Assembly (NCBI GenBank): GCA_022843345.1
Contig: JALHNW010000071.1
Coordinates: 1 to 7,928 of the forward strand
DNA: 7,928 bases
Direction of reading: 5' to 3'
DNA from: Rubritepida sp.
GTDB taxonomy: Bacteria > Pseudomonadota > Alphaproteobacteria > Acetobacterales > Acetobacteraceae
In this document: positions 1 to 6,387 of the stretch, piece after piece
Layout: each line of letters opens with the position of its first letter
Numbering within the stretch: the first letter of the stretch is position 1
The notes under the pieces: model-generated
The model's input: only the letters and a program-made list of their open reading frames with translations
The model's database searches: none
Told to the model about the DNA's origin: nothing
Translations under genes and position numbers: made by a program

Positions 1-2
1 CG

Positions 3-161
3 CTGCGCTGGGAATGGACCGCGGCGGGCGGCCCGCCGGGCGACCTCGGCCCGCCCGACCCGCCCCAGCCGCACCCGCCCGGGATGCGCGTGCGCCGCGT
101 CATCAGCCCCGGCAGCCTGGGCGTCATGCTCGACCTGCCGCCCGCGGCGCGGGACTGGTAG
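3..161 (+). CDS. C-terminal tail of an unidentified protein (partial)
   Basis: An open frame enters from the left edge and stops at TAG 159-161, giving about 52 residues. Third codon positions are almost all G or C, as in the real genes here, which favours this frame over the overlapping one that runs on through the ACP gene. The tail is proline- and glycine-rich at first (roughly residues 9-29 of the visible part), then reads MRVRRVISPGSLGVMLDLPP and ends in ARDW. I recognise no family and propose no function. The stop lies 84 bases before the acyl carrier protein gene on the same strand, so it could be the last gene of an upstream unit or be co-transcribed with the lipid cluster. The frame choice is moderately supported; the identity is unknown. 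Confidence 0.45.
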   Translation: MRWEWTAAGGPPGDLGPPDPPQPHPPGMRVRRVISPGSLGVMLDLPPAARDW

Positions 162-181
162 CGGGGCTGCCGCTGGACAGG

Positions 182-209
182 GCCGGGGTTTGGCGCGAAA
201 CCCCCTGGC
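182..209 (+). promoter_or_regulatory. GC-rich hairpin between the upstream gene and acpXL
   Basis: GGGGTTT at 185-191 is exactly complementary to AAACCCC at 198-204 around a six-base loop. GCC 182-184 can also pair with GGC 207-209 across a two-base bulge. No T-run follows, so it is not a textbook intrinsic terminator. It may end or attenuate transcription from the left, or be chance in GC-rich DNA. Confidence 0.3.
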
Positions 210-211
210 GA

Positions 212-229
212 ACGCCCCACGCCCCACGC
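212..229 (+). repeat. Short tandem repeat before acpXL
   Basis: Two exact copies of ACGCCCC (212-218 and 219-225) are followed by a partial third, ACGC (226-229). The repeat sits directly before the ribosome binding site of acpXL. No function is evident; it could affect leader structure or be chance. Confidence 0.4.
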
Positions 230-231
230 AC

Positions 232-235
232 GGAG
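232..235 (+). promoter_or_regulatory. Ribosome binding site of acpXL
   Basis: GGAG lies 10 bases before the ATG at 246. It supports that start over nearby alternatives, as does the fit of the protein N-terminus to AcpXL. Confidence 0.55.
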
Positions 236-245
236 TCCCCCCCGC

Positions 246-536
246 ATGGCCTCGGCCGACGCAACCTTCGAGACCATCGCCGACATCATCGCCGAGACGG
301 CGAACGTGGACCGCGCGAAGATCACCCCCGAGGCCCACGTCATCAACGACCTGGGCATCGACAGCCTCGACTTCCTCGACATCGTCTTCGAGGTGGACAA
401 GCGCTTCGGCATCAAGGTGCCGGTGGAGGCGTGGACCGAGCAGGTGAACAGCGGCAAGGCCCCGGCCGAGCAGTTCTTCGTGCTCGGCGCGCTGGCCGAG
501 CGCATCGACGAGCTGGTGGCCGCGAAGGGCGCCTGA
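246..536 (+). CDS. acpXL: Acyl carrier protein AcpXL (very-long-chain fatty acid type)
   Basis: A 96-residue acyl carrier protein. It carries the growing chain as a thioester on a 4'-phosphopantetheine arm, in the cytoplasm. The attachment motif DLGIDSLD is at residues 35-42, with Ser40 as the modified residue. It is longer than ordinary AcpP (about 78 residues) and matches from memory the roughly 92-residue rhizobial AcpXL along its length: ADIIAET near the start, [13 protein letters not shown] in the middle, then FGIKVP, a QYFVL-like QFFVL, and the end [10 protein letters not shown]. In rhizobia AcpXL carries the 27-hydroxyoctacosanoate that is put on lipid A. A GGAG site 10 bases upstream supports the start. 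Its stop overlaps the dehydratase start by one base (TGATG), and the three following genes are the expected partners. Identity as AcpXL is strong; the exact chain made in this organism is inferred. Confidence 0.93.
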   Translation: MASADATFETIADIIAETANVDRAKITPEAHVINDLGIDSLDFLDIVFEVDKRFGIKVPVEAWTEQVNSGKAPAEQFFVLGALAERIDELVAAKGA

Positions 537-979
537 TGCGCCTCGAAACCTTCGAGATGGTGGACCGCGTGCTGGAGCGCGGCGAGGAGCGCATCGTCTG
601 CGCCTGCCGCATCCCCGACGAGAGCCCAGTCTTCGAGGGCCACTTCCCCGGCTTCCCCCTGCTGCCCGGCGTGCTGATGATCGAGATCATGGCGCAATCC
701 GCCGGCTGGCTGCTGGTCGAGCGGAGCGGGCGCACCCGCATCGCCGTGCTGGCCAAGGTGGGCGAGGCCAAGCTGCGCGGCCAGGTCCGCCCCGGCGCGG
801 CGCTGGAATCGGAAGCGGTGCTGCTGCATGACGGCTCCGGCTACGCCGTGCTGAAGGGCGCGCTGCGCCAGGACGGCGCGCTGGTGGCCGAGGCGGAGCT
901 GACCCTGAAGACCCTGCCCTTCCCCGCGCCCGAGCTCGCCGCCGCCGTCCACGCCCGCGCCGGGGCGATCGGCCTGTGA
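536..979 (+). CDS. fabZXL: 3-hydroxyacyl-ACP dehydratase, FabZ-like (FabZXL)
   Basis: A 147-residue single hot-dog-fold protein of the FabZ family. It removes water from 3-hydroxyacyl-ACP to give trans-2-enoyl-ACP during chain elongation. The FabZ signature GHFPGFPLLPGVLMIEIMAQ starts at residue 35. The catalytic pair is His36 and Glu50, 14 apart as in E. coli FabZ (His54/Glu68). Length is normal for FabZ. The start chosen is ATG 536-538, which overlaps the acpXL stop by one base; the open frame continues upstream only as a shadow inside acpXL. The stop overlaps the next gene by four bases, so translation is probably coupled along the cluster. Position between acpXL and two KAS genes points to the dedicated very-long-chain system (rhizobial fabZXL) rather than the housekeeping fabZ, which normally sits with lpxD and lpxA. 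Confidence 0.9.
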   Translation: MRLETFEMVDRVLERGEERIVCACRIPDESPVFEGHFPGFPLLPGVLMIEIMAQSAGWLLVERSGRTRIAVLAKVGEAKLRGQVRPGAALESEAVLLHDGSGYAVLKGALRQDGALVAEAELTLKTLPFPAPELAAAVHARAGAIGL

Positions 980-1989
980 GGCGCCCGGTCGGCATCCTGG
1001 GCATCGGCCTCGCCTCGTCGCTCGGCGACGGCGTCGAGGCGCATCGCCCCTGGGCGCATTCGGCACCCGTGGTGGACGAGGCGCGCTTCGCCCCGCACCC
1101 CATCCACCCCCTGGCGAAGCTGCCCTTCGCCGAGACCATCCCCCGCCGCGAATCCCGGCAGATGGAGGATTGGCAGCGCCTGGGCACCCACGCCGCCGGC
1201 CAGGCCATCAGCCATGCCGGCGCGGCGGACCGCGTGGCCGACATGGACCTGGTGGTGGCGGCCGGCGGCGGCGAGCGCGACGCGGCGCTGGACGCGCAGA
1301 TCCTCGCCGCCCGGCCCGGCGAGGCGGCGTTGCACGGCATGCTGCAGGCCGGGCTGCGGCCCACGCTGTTCCTGGCGCAGCTGTCCAACCTGCTGGCCGG
1401 CTCCATCTCCATCGTCCACAAGGTCGGCGGCTCCTCGCGCACGCTGATGGGCGAGGAGATCGCCGGCGCCGAGGCGCTGCGGATGGCCTGGGCGCGCATC
1501 GGCGCCGGCACCAGCGCGCTGGGCCTTGCCGGGGGCGCCTTCCTCGCCGAACGGCCGGAGATCGTGCTGCTGCACGCCATGGGCGGGCGCCTGCATGCCG
1601 GGCCATGGGCGCCGATGGCCGGGCGCGGCGGCACCGTGCTGGGCTCCGCCGCCGCCTTCCTGCTGCTGGGCGAGGACGCCGGGATCGCCCGCCTGTCCCA
1701 TGTCGGCACCGACCAGGGCGGCCCGGCAGGCGCGGAAGCCCGGCTGGACGCGCTGCTCGCCGCCGCCCCGCCCGCCCTGCCCGGCGCGGTGGAGATCTGG
1801 GCCGGGCCCTTCGACACGCCCCGCCCCGGCCTGCGGCTGGCCGACGCCTTCGGGCACACGGCGGAATCCGCCTTCCCGCTGGCCGTCGCCCTGGGGGCGC
1901 TGGCCGTGCAGGACGGCGCGCCCCAGGCCCGCATCGCGATGACCGGCGCCTGGCGGGGCGAGGCCGTCGCCGTGGTGGAACCGGCGTGA
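976..1989 (+). CDS. fabF2XL: Degenerate KAS-like protein FabF2XL, catalytic residues lost
   Basis: A 337-residue thiolase-fold protein related to beta-ketoacyl-ACP synthases but shorter than the usual 400-415. The start is GTG 976-978 in a GTGA overlap with fabZXL; the N-terminus PVGILGIGLASSLG matches the first strand of the fold. It contains no cysteine at all. Where KAS enzymes have the Cys nucleophile it reads KVGGSSRTLMGEE (residues 149-161). The HGT histidine motif is replaced near residues 275-283 (WAGPFDTPR). Only the second histidine region, GHTAES (293-298), survives. It therefore cannot use the normal condensation chemistry. By position it is rhizobial FabF2XL. By analogy with the chain length factor of type II polyketide synthases, it may pair with the intact synthase downstream and set chain length; that role is inference. 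Family membership is well supported. Confidence 0.82.
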   Translation: MRRPVGILGIGLASSLGDGVEAHRPWAHSAPVVDEARFAPHPIHPLAKLPFAETIPRRESRQMEDWQRLGTHAAGQAISHAGAADRVADMDLVVAAGGGERDAALDAQILAARPGEAALHGMLQAGLRPTLFLAQLSNLLAGSISIVHKVGGSSRTLMGEEIAGAEALRMAWARIGAGTSALGLAGGAFLAERPEIVLLHAMGGRLHAGPWAPMAGRGGTVLGSAAAFLLLGEDAGIARLSHVGTDQGGPAGAEARLDALLAAAPPALPGAVEIWAGPFDTPRPGLRLADAFGHTAESAFPLAVALGALAVQDGAPQARIAMTGAWRGEAVAVVEPA

Positions 1990-2023
1990 TGGCTGCCGAT
2001 TCACGCTTCCGACGGGAACCCGC

Positions 2024-3250
2024 ATGAGCCAGCGCATCGCCGTCACCGGCATCGGCCTCGTCACCGCGCTCGGCTGGGGCGCGGAGGCCAACTGGGCCGC
2101 CATGCGCGCGGGCCGCTCGGGCGTGCGCCCGATCACCCGCTTCGACACGGAGGGGCTGAAGACCCGCTTCGCCGCCTGCGTGGACCTGCCGGAAGACCGG
2201 CCCGGCGCGCCGCTTTCCGTCGCCGCGCGCTCCCGCCGCCTGGGGGAGGCGGCGATCGCCGAGGCGCTGGCCCAGTCCGGCCTCGCCGCGCCCTTTCCCG
2301 GCCCGCTCTGCATCGGCCTGCCGCCGGTGGAGATCGAGTGGCCGCAGCGCCTGGCGCTCGGCGCCGCGGACTACCCCGGCATGATCGCCGCCGTCGCGTC
2401 CCGGCCCGACCTCGCGGGGGAGTTCCACTTCGGCGCCACCGCGGCGCACATCGCGGAGCGCTTCGGCACGCGCGGCGTGCCCCAGGTCGTCACCACCGCC
2501 TGCGCCTCGGGCTCCTCGGCCATCCAGATGGCGGTCGAGGCGATCCGCCGCGGGGAGTGCGGGGCGGTGATCGCGGCCGGCGCCGAGGCGTCGCTCCAGC
2601 CCGAGACGCTGATCCGCTTCTCGCTGCTCCAGGCGCTGTCCACCCGCAACGACGCGCCGGAGGCGGCGTCCCGCCCCTTCACGCTGAGCCGCGACGGCTT
2701 CGTGATGGCCGACGGCGCCGGCGCCCTCATCCTGGAATCCGAGGACCACGCCCGCGGGCGCGGCGCCGCCATCCTGGGCTGGGTGCTGGGCGCGGGCGAG
2801 GCGGCGGACACCTTCCACCGCACCCGCTCCACCCCCGACGGCTCCGCCATCATCCGCGCCATGGAGCGCGCCGTGGCCGATGCCGGGCTGGCGCCGGGGG
2901 ACATCGGCTACGTCAACGCCCACGGCACCTCGACGCCGGAGAACGACCGGATGGAGGCCATGGCCTGCCGCGCCCTGTTCGGCGAGGCCCCCCCGCCGGT
3001 CTCCTCCACCAAGAGCATGATCGGCCACACGCTGTCCGCCGCCGGCGCGATCGAGGCGGCGGTCTGCCTGCTGGCCCTGCGCGACCAGGTGCTGCCGCCC
3101 ACCATCAACGGGGATGATCCGGACCCCGAGCTGGGGCTGGACACGGTGCCCGCCAGCCGCCCGCACCGCTTCCGCGTCGCCCTGTCCAACTCCTTCGGCT
3201 TCGGCGGGCAGAACGTGTCCGTGGTGCTGGGCCGCGCGGAACCGGATTGA
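2024..3250 (+). CDS. fabF1XL: Beta-ketoacyl-ACP synthase II type (FabF1XL)
   Basis: A 408-residue, full-length FabF-type condensing enzyme. It joins malonyl-ACP to an acyl chain with loss of CO2. The catalytic set is complete: Cys160 in TTACASGSS, His300 in NAHGTST, Lys330 in [10 protein letters not shown], His335 in the GHT motif, and the glycine-rich C-terminal [10 protein letters not shown] (388-397). The N-terminus [14 protein letters not shown] is typical. ATG 2024 is preceded by a weak GGGA at 2014-2017 and lies 34 bases after fabF2XL, the widest gap inside the cluster. It is probably the active elongating synthase of the very-long-chain pathway, partnered by the cysteine-free paralogue upstream and fed by AcpXL. 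In sequence alone it resembles housekeeping FabF, so the XL assignment rests mainly on the neighbours. Confidence 0.9.
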   Translation: MSQRIAVTGIGLVTALGWGAEANWAAMRAGRSGVRPITRFDTEGLKTRFAACVDLPEDRPGAPLSVAARSRRLGEAAIAEALAQSGLAAPFPGPLCIGLPPVEIEWPQRLALGAADYPGMIAAVASRPDLAGEFHFGATAAHIAERFGTRGVPQVVTTACASGSSAIQMAVEAIRRGECGAVIAAGAEASLQPETLIRFSLLQALSTRNDAPEAASRPFTLSRDGFVMADGAGALILESEDHARGRGAAILGWVLGAGEAADTFHRTRSTPDGSAIIRAMERAVADAGLAPGDIGYVNAHGTSTPENDRMEAMACRALFGEAPPPVSSTKSMIGHTLSAAGAIEAAVCLLALRDQVLPPTINGDDPDPELGLDTVPASRPHRFRVALSNSFGFGGQNVSVVLGRAEPD

Positions 3251-3267
3251 CCGCGGCGGCCGATTCC

Positions 3268-3289
3268 GGCCTTCGTTGCCCGAACGGCC
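3268..3289 (+). terminator. Possible hairpin terminator after fabF1XL
   Basis: GGCCTTCG (3268-3275) can pair with CGAA-C-GGCC (3281-3289) with one bulged C and a five-base loop, 18 bases after the fabF1XL stop. No T-run follows, so intrinsic termination is uncertain. It is the only clear structure in the 72-base gap before the kinase gene. If it does not terminate, the kinase could be co-transcribed with the lipid genes. Confidence 0.3.
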
Positions 3290-3309
3290 CGCACCTTCGC
3301 GCCGGCCAC

Positions 3310-3313
3310 GGAG
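3310..3313 (+). promoter_or_regulatory. Ribosome binding site of the sensor kinase gene
   Basis: GGAG lies 9 bases before ATG 3323. It supports this start, which also leaves room for the N-terminal segment ahead of the first membrane helix. Confidence 0.55.
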
Positions 3314-3322
3314 CTTCGCTGA

Positions 3323-4759
3323 ATGGGAACCTGGTTGCGGGGCTGGCTCGAACCCTCCGCCTTTTCGCCCCACGGCTTCTGCCTGCTGTGGGAACCCGGG
3401 CTGATCTGGCTGCACGCCGTGTCCGACGTGCTGATCGCACTCGCCTACTTGTCCATCCCGCTGGCGTTGCTGGCCTTCCTGCGGCGGCGGCGGGACTTCG
3501 ACTTCCCGGGCCTGGCGATGCTCTTCGTCGCCTTCATCACGCTGTGCGGCCTGTCGCACGCCATCGGCGTGCTGACGCTGTGGCAGAGCTGGTACTGGCT
3601 TGAAGGCGGGGTGAAGGCGCTGACCGCGGTGGTGTCCGTCATCACCGCCATCGCGCTGTGGCCGCTGATCCCGCGCGCGCTCGCCCTCCCCTCGCCCGCC
3701 GCCCTCAGCCGCGAGGTGGAGGAGAAGTCCGCCCTGCTGCGCGCGCTGGAGCGGCGCGAGCTGGAGCTGGAGGAGCTGGCCGCCAGCCTGGAGCGCCGCG
3801 TGGCCGAGCGCACGGCCGACCTCGCGCAGGTGAACCGGCGCTTCGAGACGGCGCTGGCCGCTTCCGGCGTCACCGTCTTCATCCAGGACGAGCGCCTGGC
3901 CTATGACTGGATCAGCAAGGACGAGCTGGGCCGCACGCCCGAGCAGTTCATCGGCCGCACCGACCAGGAGGTGCTGCCGCCGGCCGACCAGGCACCCATC
4001 ATCGCGCTGAAACGGGCGGTGCTGGACACCGGAACCCCGCGCCGCGGCGAGGTGAAGGCCGGCGAGAAGTGGTACGACCTGTCGGTGGAACCGCTGCGCG
4101 ACGCGCCGGGCATCATCTGCGGCGCGGTGGACGTCACCCGCCGCAAGCACGACGAGGCGCGCATCACCTTCCTGTTCAACGAGGTGAAGCACCGGGTGGG
4201 CAACCTGCTCGCCGTCGCCCAGGCCATGCTGCGCCAGACCGCGGAGAACAGCGCGAGCGTCGAGGACCTGGTGGAGCGCTACGGCCAGCGCCTGCGCGCC
4301 CTCGGCGGCTCCCAGCAGCTGCTGGTGCGCGAGGGGCCGCGGATGGCCGGCATGCGCGAGGTGGTGGAAAGCCAGCTCGGCCACCTGGAGGCGGCGCGCT
4401 TCCGCGTGGAAGGCCCCGAGGTGGCGCTGGAGGACGCGGCGGTGCTGCACATCGGCATGGCGCTGCACGAGCTGGCGACCAATGCCGCCAAGTACGGCGC
4501 GCTTTCCGTGGGGGGCGGGCACGTCTCCATCACCTGGGCGCTGGAGGGCGGGCGCTGCCGGCTGGTGTGGGAGGAGCGCGGCGGCCCCACCGTGCGTCCT
4601 TCCAACCGCCGGGGCTTCGGGCGCGAGGTGATCGAGTGGGCCGCGGCCCAGGCGGTGCGCGGCACGGTGCGCCTCGACCTGCCGCCCGAGGGGCTACGCT
4701 GGGAGCTGGACTTCCCGCTCCAGCCCATCGAGGACCGCGTCACCCATCCCGGCGGTTGA
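3323..4759 (+). CDS. Ethylene-receptor-like (ETR1-type) membrane sensor histidine kinase with PAS and HWE kinase core
   Basis: A 478-residue hybrid-free sensor kinase. Residues about 25-53, 61-86 and 94-119 form three membrane helices like the plant ETR1 ethylene-binding domain. Asp35, Tyr42, Ile72, Cys75 and His79 match ETR1 Asp25, Tyr32, Ile62, Cys65 and His69 at a constant offset of 10; Cys and His are the copper ligands there. SIPL follows Tyr42 and KALTAVVS (98-105) matches helix three. A charged coiled coil (about 128-170) leads to a PAS domain (about 173-273). The kinase core has His290 in EVKHRVGNLLA, the N-box LHELATNAAKYGALS (381-395), WEE (416-418) and GFGREVIE (431-438), which are HWE/HisKA_2 hallmarks. 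It has no receiver domain and no response regulator beside it. ATG 3323 has a GGAG site. Its 3' end overlaps leuB by 66 bases on the other strand. Family assignment is strong; ethylene binding is inferred. Confidence 0.9.
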   Translation: MGTWLRGWLEPSAFSPHGFCLLWEPGLIWLHAVSDVLIALAYLSIPLALLAFLRRRRDFDFPGLAMLFVAFITLCGLSHAIGVLTLWQSWYWLEGGVKALTAVVSVITAIALWPLIPRALALPSPAALSREVEEKSALLRALERRELELEELAASLERRVAERTADLAQVNRRFETALAASGVTVFIQDERLAYDWISKDELGRTPEQFIGRTDQEVLPPADQAPIIALKRAVLDTGTPRRGEVKAGEKWYDLSVEPLRDAPGIICGAVDVTRRKHDEARITFLFNEVKHRVGNLLAVAQAMLRQTAENSASVEDLVERYGQRLRALGGSQQLLVREGPRMAGMREVVESQLGHLEAARFRVEGPEVALEDAAVLHIGMALHELATNAAKYGALSVGGGHVSITWALEGGRCRLVWEERGGPTVRPSNRRGFGREVIEWAAAQAVRGTVRLDLPPEGLRWELDFPLQPIEDRVTHPGG

Positions 4760-5791
4760 CAGCACGGCCTCGCACGGCAGGGCGATGTCAGCGGTGCGCG
4801 CGCCCGCGGCGAGCGCGCGGTCCACCGCGCGCTCCAGCAGCGCCGCCTCCGCCGGCCGCTTCGCCGACCAGCGCAGCAACAGCGCGACGGACAGGATGGC
4901 GCCCAGCGGGTTGGCGATGCCCTTCCCCGCGATGTCGGGCGCCGAGCCGTGCACCGGCTCGTAGAGCGCCTGGCCGCGGTCGTTCAGCGCGGCGGATGGC
5001 AGCATGCCGAGCGAGCCCAGCGCCGCGCCGCCGGCATCGCTCAGCAGGTCGCCGAACAGGTTGTCGGTGACGATGACGTCGAAGCGCGTGGGCGCGCGGG
5101 TGAGCTGGAGCGCGCAATTGTCGGCCAGCATGTGCTCCAGCGCCACGGCGGGGAACTCGTCGCGCGCCACCTTCGCCGCCACCTCGCGCCACAGCGCGCC
5201 GGCCTCCATCACGTTCGCCTTGTCCACGCTGGTGACGCGGCCGCGCCGCCCCTGCGCCAGCCGGCAGGCGAAGCGCACGGCGCGCCTGATCTCGCCCTCG
5301 TCGTAGCGGTGCGTGTTCACGCCGCGCCGCGTGCCGTCCGGCAGCGTCGAGACGCCGCGCGGCTCGCCGAAATAGCTGCCGGCGGTGAGCTCGCGCAGGA
5401 TGACGTAGTCGGTGCCCCGCGCCACTCGGGCCTTGAGCGGGCTGGCATCCAGCAGCGCGTCCGGCACCCGCACCGGGCGCAGGTTGGCATAGAGGTCCAG
5501 CGCCTTGCGCATCCGCAGCAGCGAGCCCTTGCGGCGCTCCTCCGGCGGGACCACGCCTTGCTGGTCCAGCGTGCCGGTGGCGCCGAACAGGATGGCGTCG
5601 GCCTGCGTGATGCGCTCCCAGGTCTCGTCGGGCATCATGGTGCCGTGGCGCTGCCAGTTCACCAGGCCGAAGCCGCGCTCGGTGATCTCCATCGGCACGC
5701 CGCGGCGGTCGCGGAACCATTCGAGCACGCGCACGGCCTGGGCGGTGACCTCCGGCCCCACGCCGTCGCCGGGCAGCACCAGCAGCTTCAT
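4694..5791 (-). CDS. leuB: 3-isopropylmalate dehydrogenase family protein (LeuB)
   Basis: A 365-residue NAD-dependent beta-decarboxylating dehydrogenase. It oxidises 3-isopropylmalate to 2-oxoisocaproate plus CO2, the third step of leucine synthesis, in the cytoplasm. The N-terminus is LLVLPGDGVGPEV. By homology the substrate and metal residues are Arg95, Arg105 (ANLRP), Arg133, Tyr140, Lys191 (SVDKAN), Asp224, Asp248 and Asp252, all present; LYEPVHGSAPDIAGKG begins at 277. The ATG overlaps the leuD stop by four bases, with a GGAG about 11 bases upstream. The stop is TAG 4694-4696, inside the 3' end of the convergent kinase gene. Oddity: in the loop before LLRMRKALDLYANLRP, where typical enzymes have a Glu that lines the pocket for the isopropyl group, this protein has Arg87-Lys88. 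Related tartrate or other alkylmalate dehydrogenases are possible, but leuC and leuD next door favour LeuB or a close variant. Confidence 0.88.
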   Translation of the reverse strand: MKLLVLPGDGVGPEVTAQAVRVLEWFRDRRGVPMEITERGFGLVNWQRHGTMMPDETWERITQADAILFGATGTLDQQGVVPPEERRKGSLLRMRKALDLYANLRPVRVPDALLDASPLKARVARGTDYVILRELTAGSYFGEPRGVSTLPDGTRRGVNTHRYDEGEIRRAVRFACRLAQGRRGRVTSVDKANVMEAGALWREVAAKVARDEFPAVALEHMLADNCALQLTRAPTRFDVIVTDNLFGDLLSDAGGAALGSLGMLPSAALNDRGQALYEPVHGSAPDIAGKGIANPLGAILSVALLLRWSAKRPAEAALLERAVDRALAAGARTADIALPCEAVLSTAGMGDAVLDGLEREVQLPA

Positions 5792-6387
5792 TGCCACGGG
5801 CGCTCCGCCTCGGATTGCGCGCGGAAGGCCTCGATGGCCGCCGCGTGGCGCTGGATGAGGGCGATCTCGTCCAGCCCGTCCAGCAGCGCCTCGCGCCTGC
5901 GCGGGTCGGTGGCGAAGGGGATCGCCTCGCCGTCCGGGGCGATGACGAGCTGGCGCTCCAGGTCCACCGTGACGCTGGCATTGCCGCCGCCATGGGCCGC
6001 CAGCCGCCGGATCGCAGCCATCGGCAGGCGCACCGGCAGCAGGCCGTTCTGGAAGCAGTTGGCGAGGAAGATGTCGCCGAAGGAGGGCGCGATGACCGCG
6101 CGCACCCCCATGCCCATCAGCGCCCAGACCGCGCCTTCGCGCGAGGAGCCGCAGCCGAAGTTCTCGCCCGCCAGCAGGATGGGCGCGCCCCGCCACGGCG
6201 GCTGGTTGCAGACGAAATCCGGGTTCTCGCTGCCATCCTCGCGGTAGCGCAGGCGGGCGAAGCAGCGCTCGCCCAGCCCCTCGCGCCCGGGGCGCAGCAG
6301 GTCCTGGATGGGGATGATGACGTCGGTGTCGGTGTTGGGCTTCAGCCAGGGGATGGCCGGGCCGCTGACCTGGCGGAAGGGCGTCAT
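5788..6387 (-). CDS. leuD: 3-isopropylmalate dehydratase small subunit (LeuD)
   Basis: A 199-residue swivel-domain subunit of isopropylmalate isomerase. With LeuC it converts 2-isopropylmalate to 3-isopropylmalate. The N-terminal NTDTDVIIPIQDL (18-30) and the core ENFGCGSSREGAVWAL (75-90), followed by IAPSFGDIFLANCFQNGLLPV (from 99), are clear LeuD motifs, and length is normal (about 200). Ordinary LeuD proteins usually read SSREHAPWAL; the Gly85-Ala86-Val87 here differs from that loop, part of a pattern of divergence across this operon. ATG 6385-6387 sits in a four-base ATGA overlap with leuC, and its own stop overlaps leuB the same way, so the three are surely one transcript with coupled translation. 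Longer open frames extending upstream run inside leuC and are shadows. Confidence 0.92.
   Translation of the reverse strand: MTPFRQVSGPAIPWLKPNTDTDVIIPIQDLLRPGREGLGERCFARLRYREDGSENPDFVCNQPPWRGAPILLAGENFGCGSSREGAVWALMGMGVRAVIAPSFGDIFLANCFQNGLLPVRLPMAAIRRLAAHGGGNASVTVDLERQLVIAPDGEAIPFATDPRRREALLDGLDEIALIQRHAAAIEAFRAQSEAERPWQ

Noticed and set aside
14..535. Upstream extension of the fabZXL frame to 14
   Set aside because: The added part is an Arg/Pro-rich shadow of the upstream tail and acpXL; FabZ homology begins at ATG 536.
1989..2027. Twelve-codon reading frame between fabF2XL and fabF1XL starting in an ATG overlapping the stop
   Set aside because: Too short, no ribosome binding site of its own and no recognisable peptide; best seen as chance, though it bridges into the fabF1XL start.
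3514..3560. Reading the kinase membrane region as an MHYT or generic 7TM sensor domain
   Set aside because: No MHYT motif and only three helices; the Asp/Tyr/Ile/Cys/His spacing matches ETR1 instead.
3247..3603. A + strand open frame after fabF1XL
   Set aside because: It runs mostly inside the kinase gene in another frame and lacks any family feature; the kinase frame carries clear ETR1 and HWE motifs.
1208..4522. A 1104-codon open frame on the - strand across fabF2XL, fabF1XL and the kinase
   Set aside because: It is antisense to three well-supported genes, its product is low-complexity (Arg, Gly, Ala, His, Gln) with no motif, and long stop-free antisense frames are expected at this GC content.
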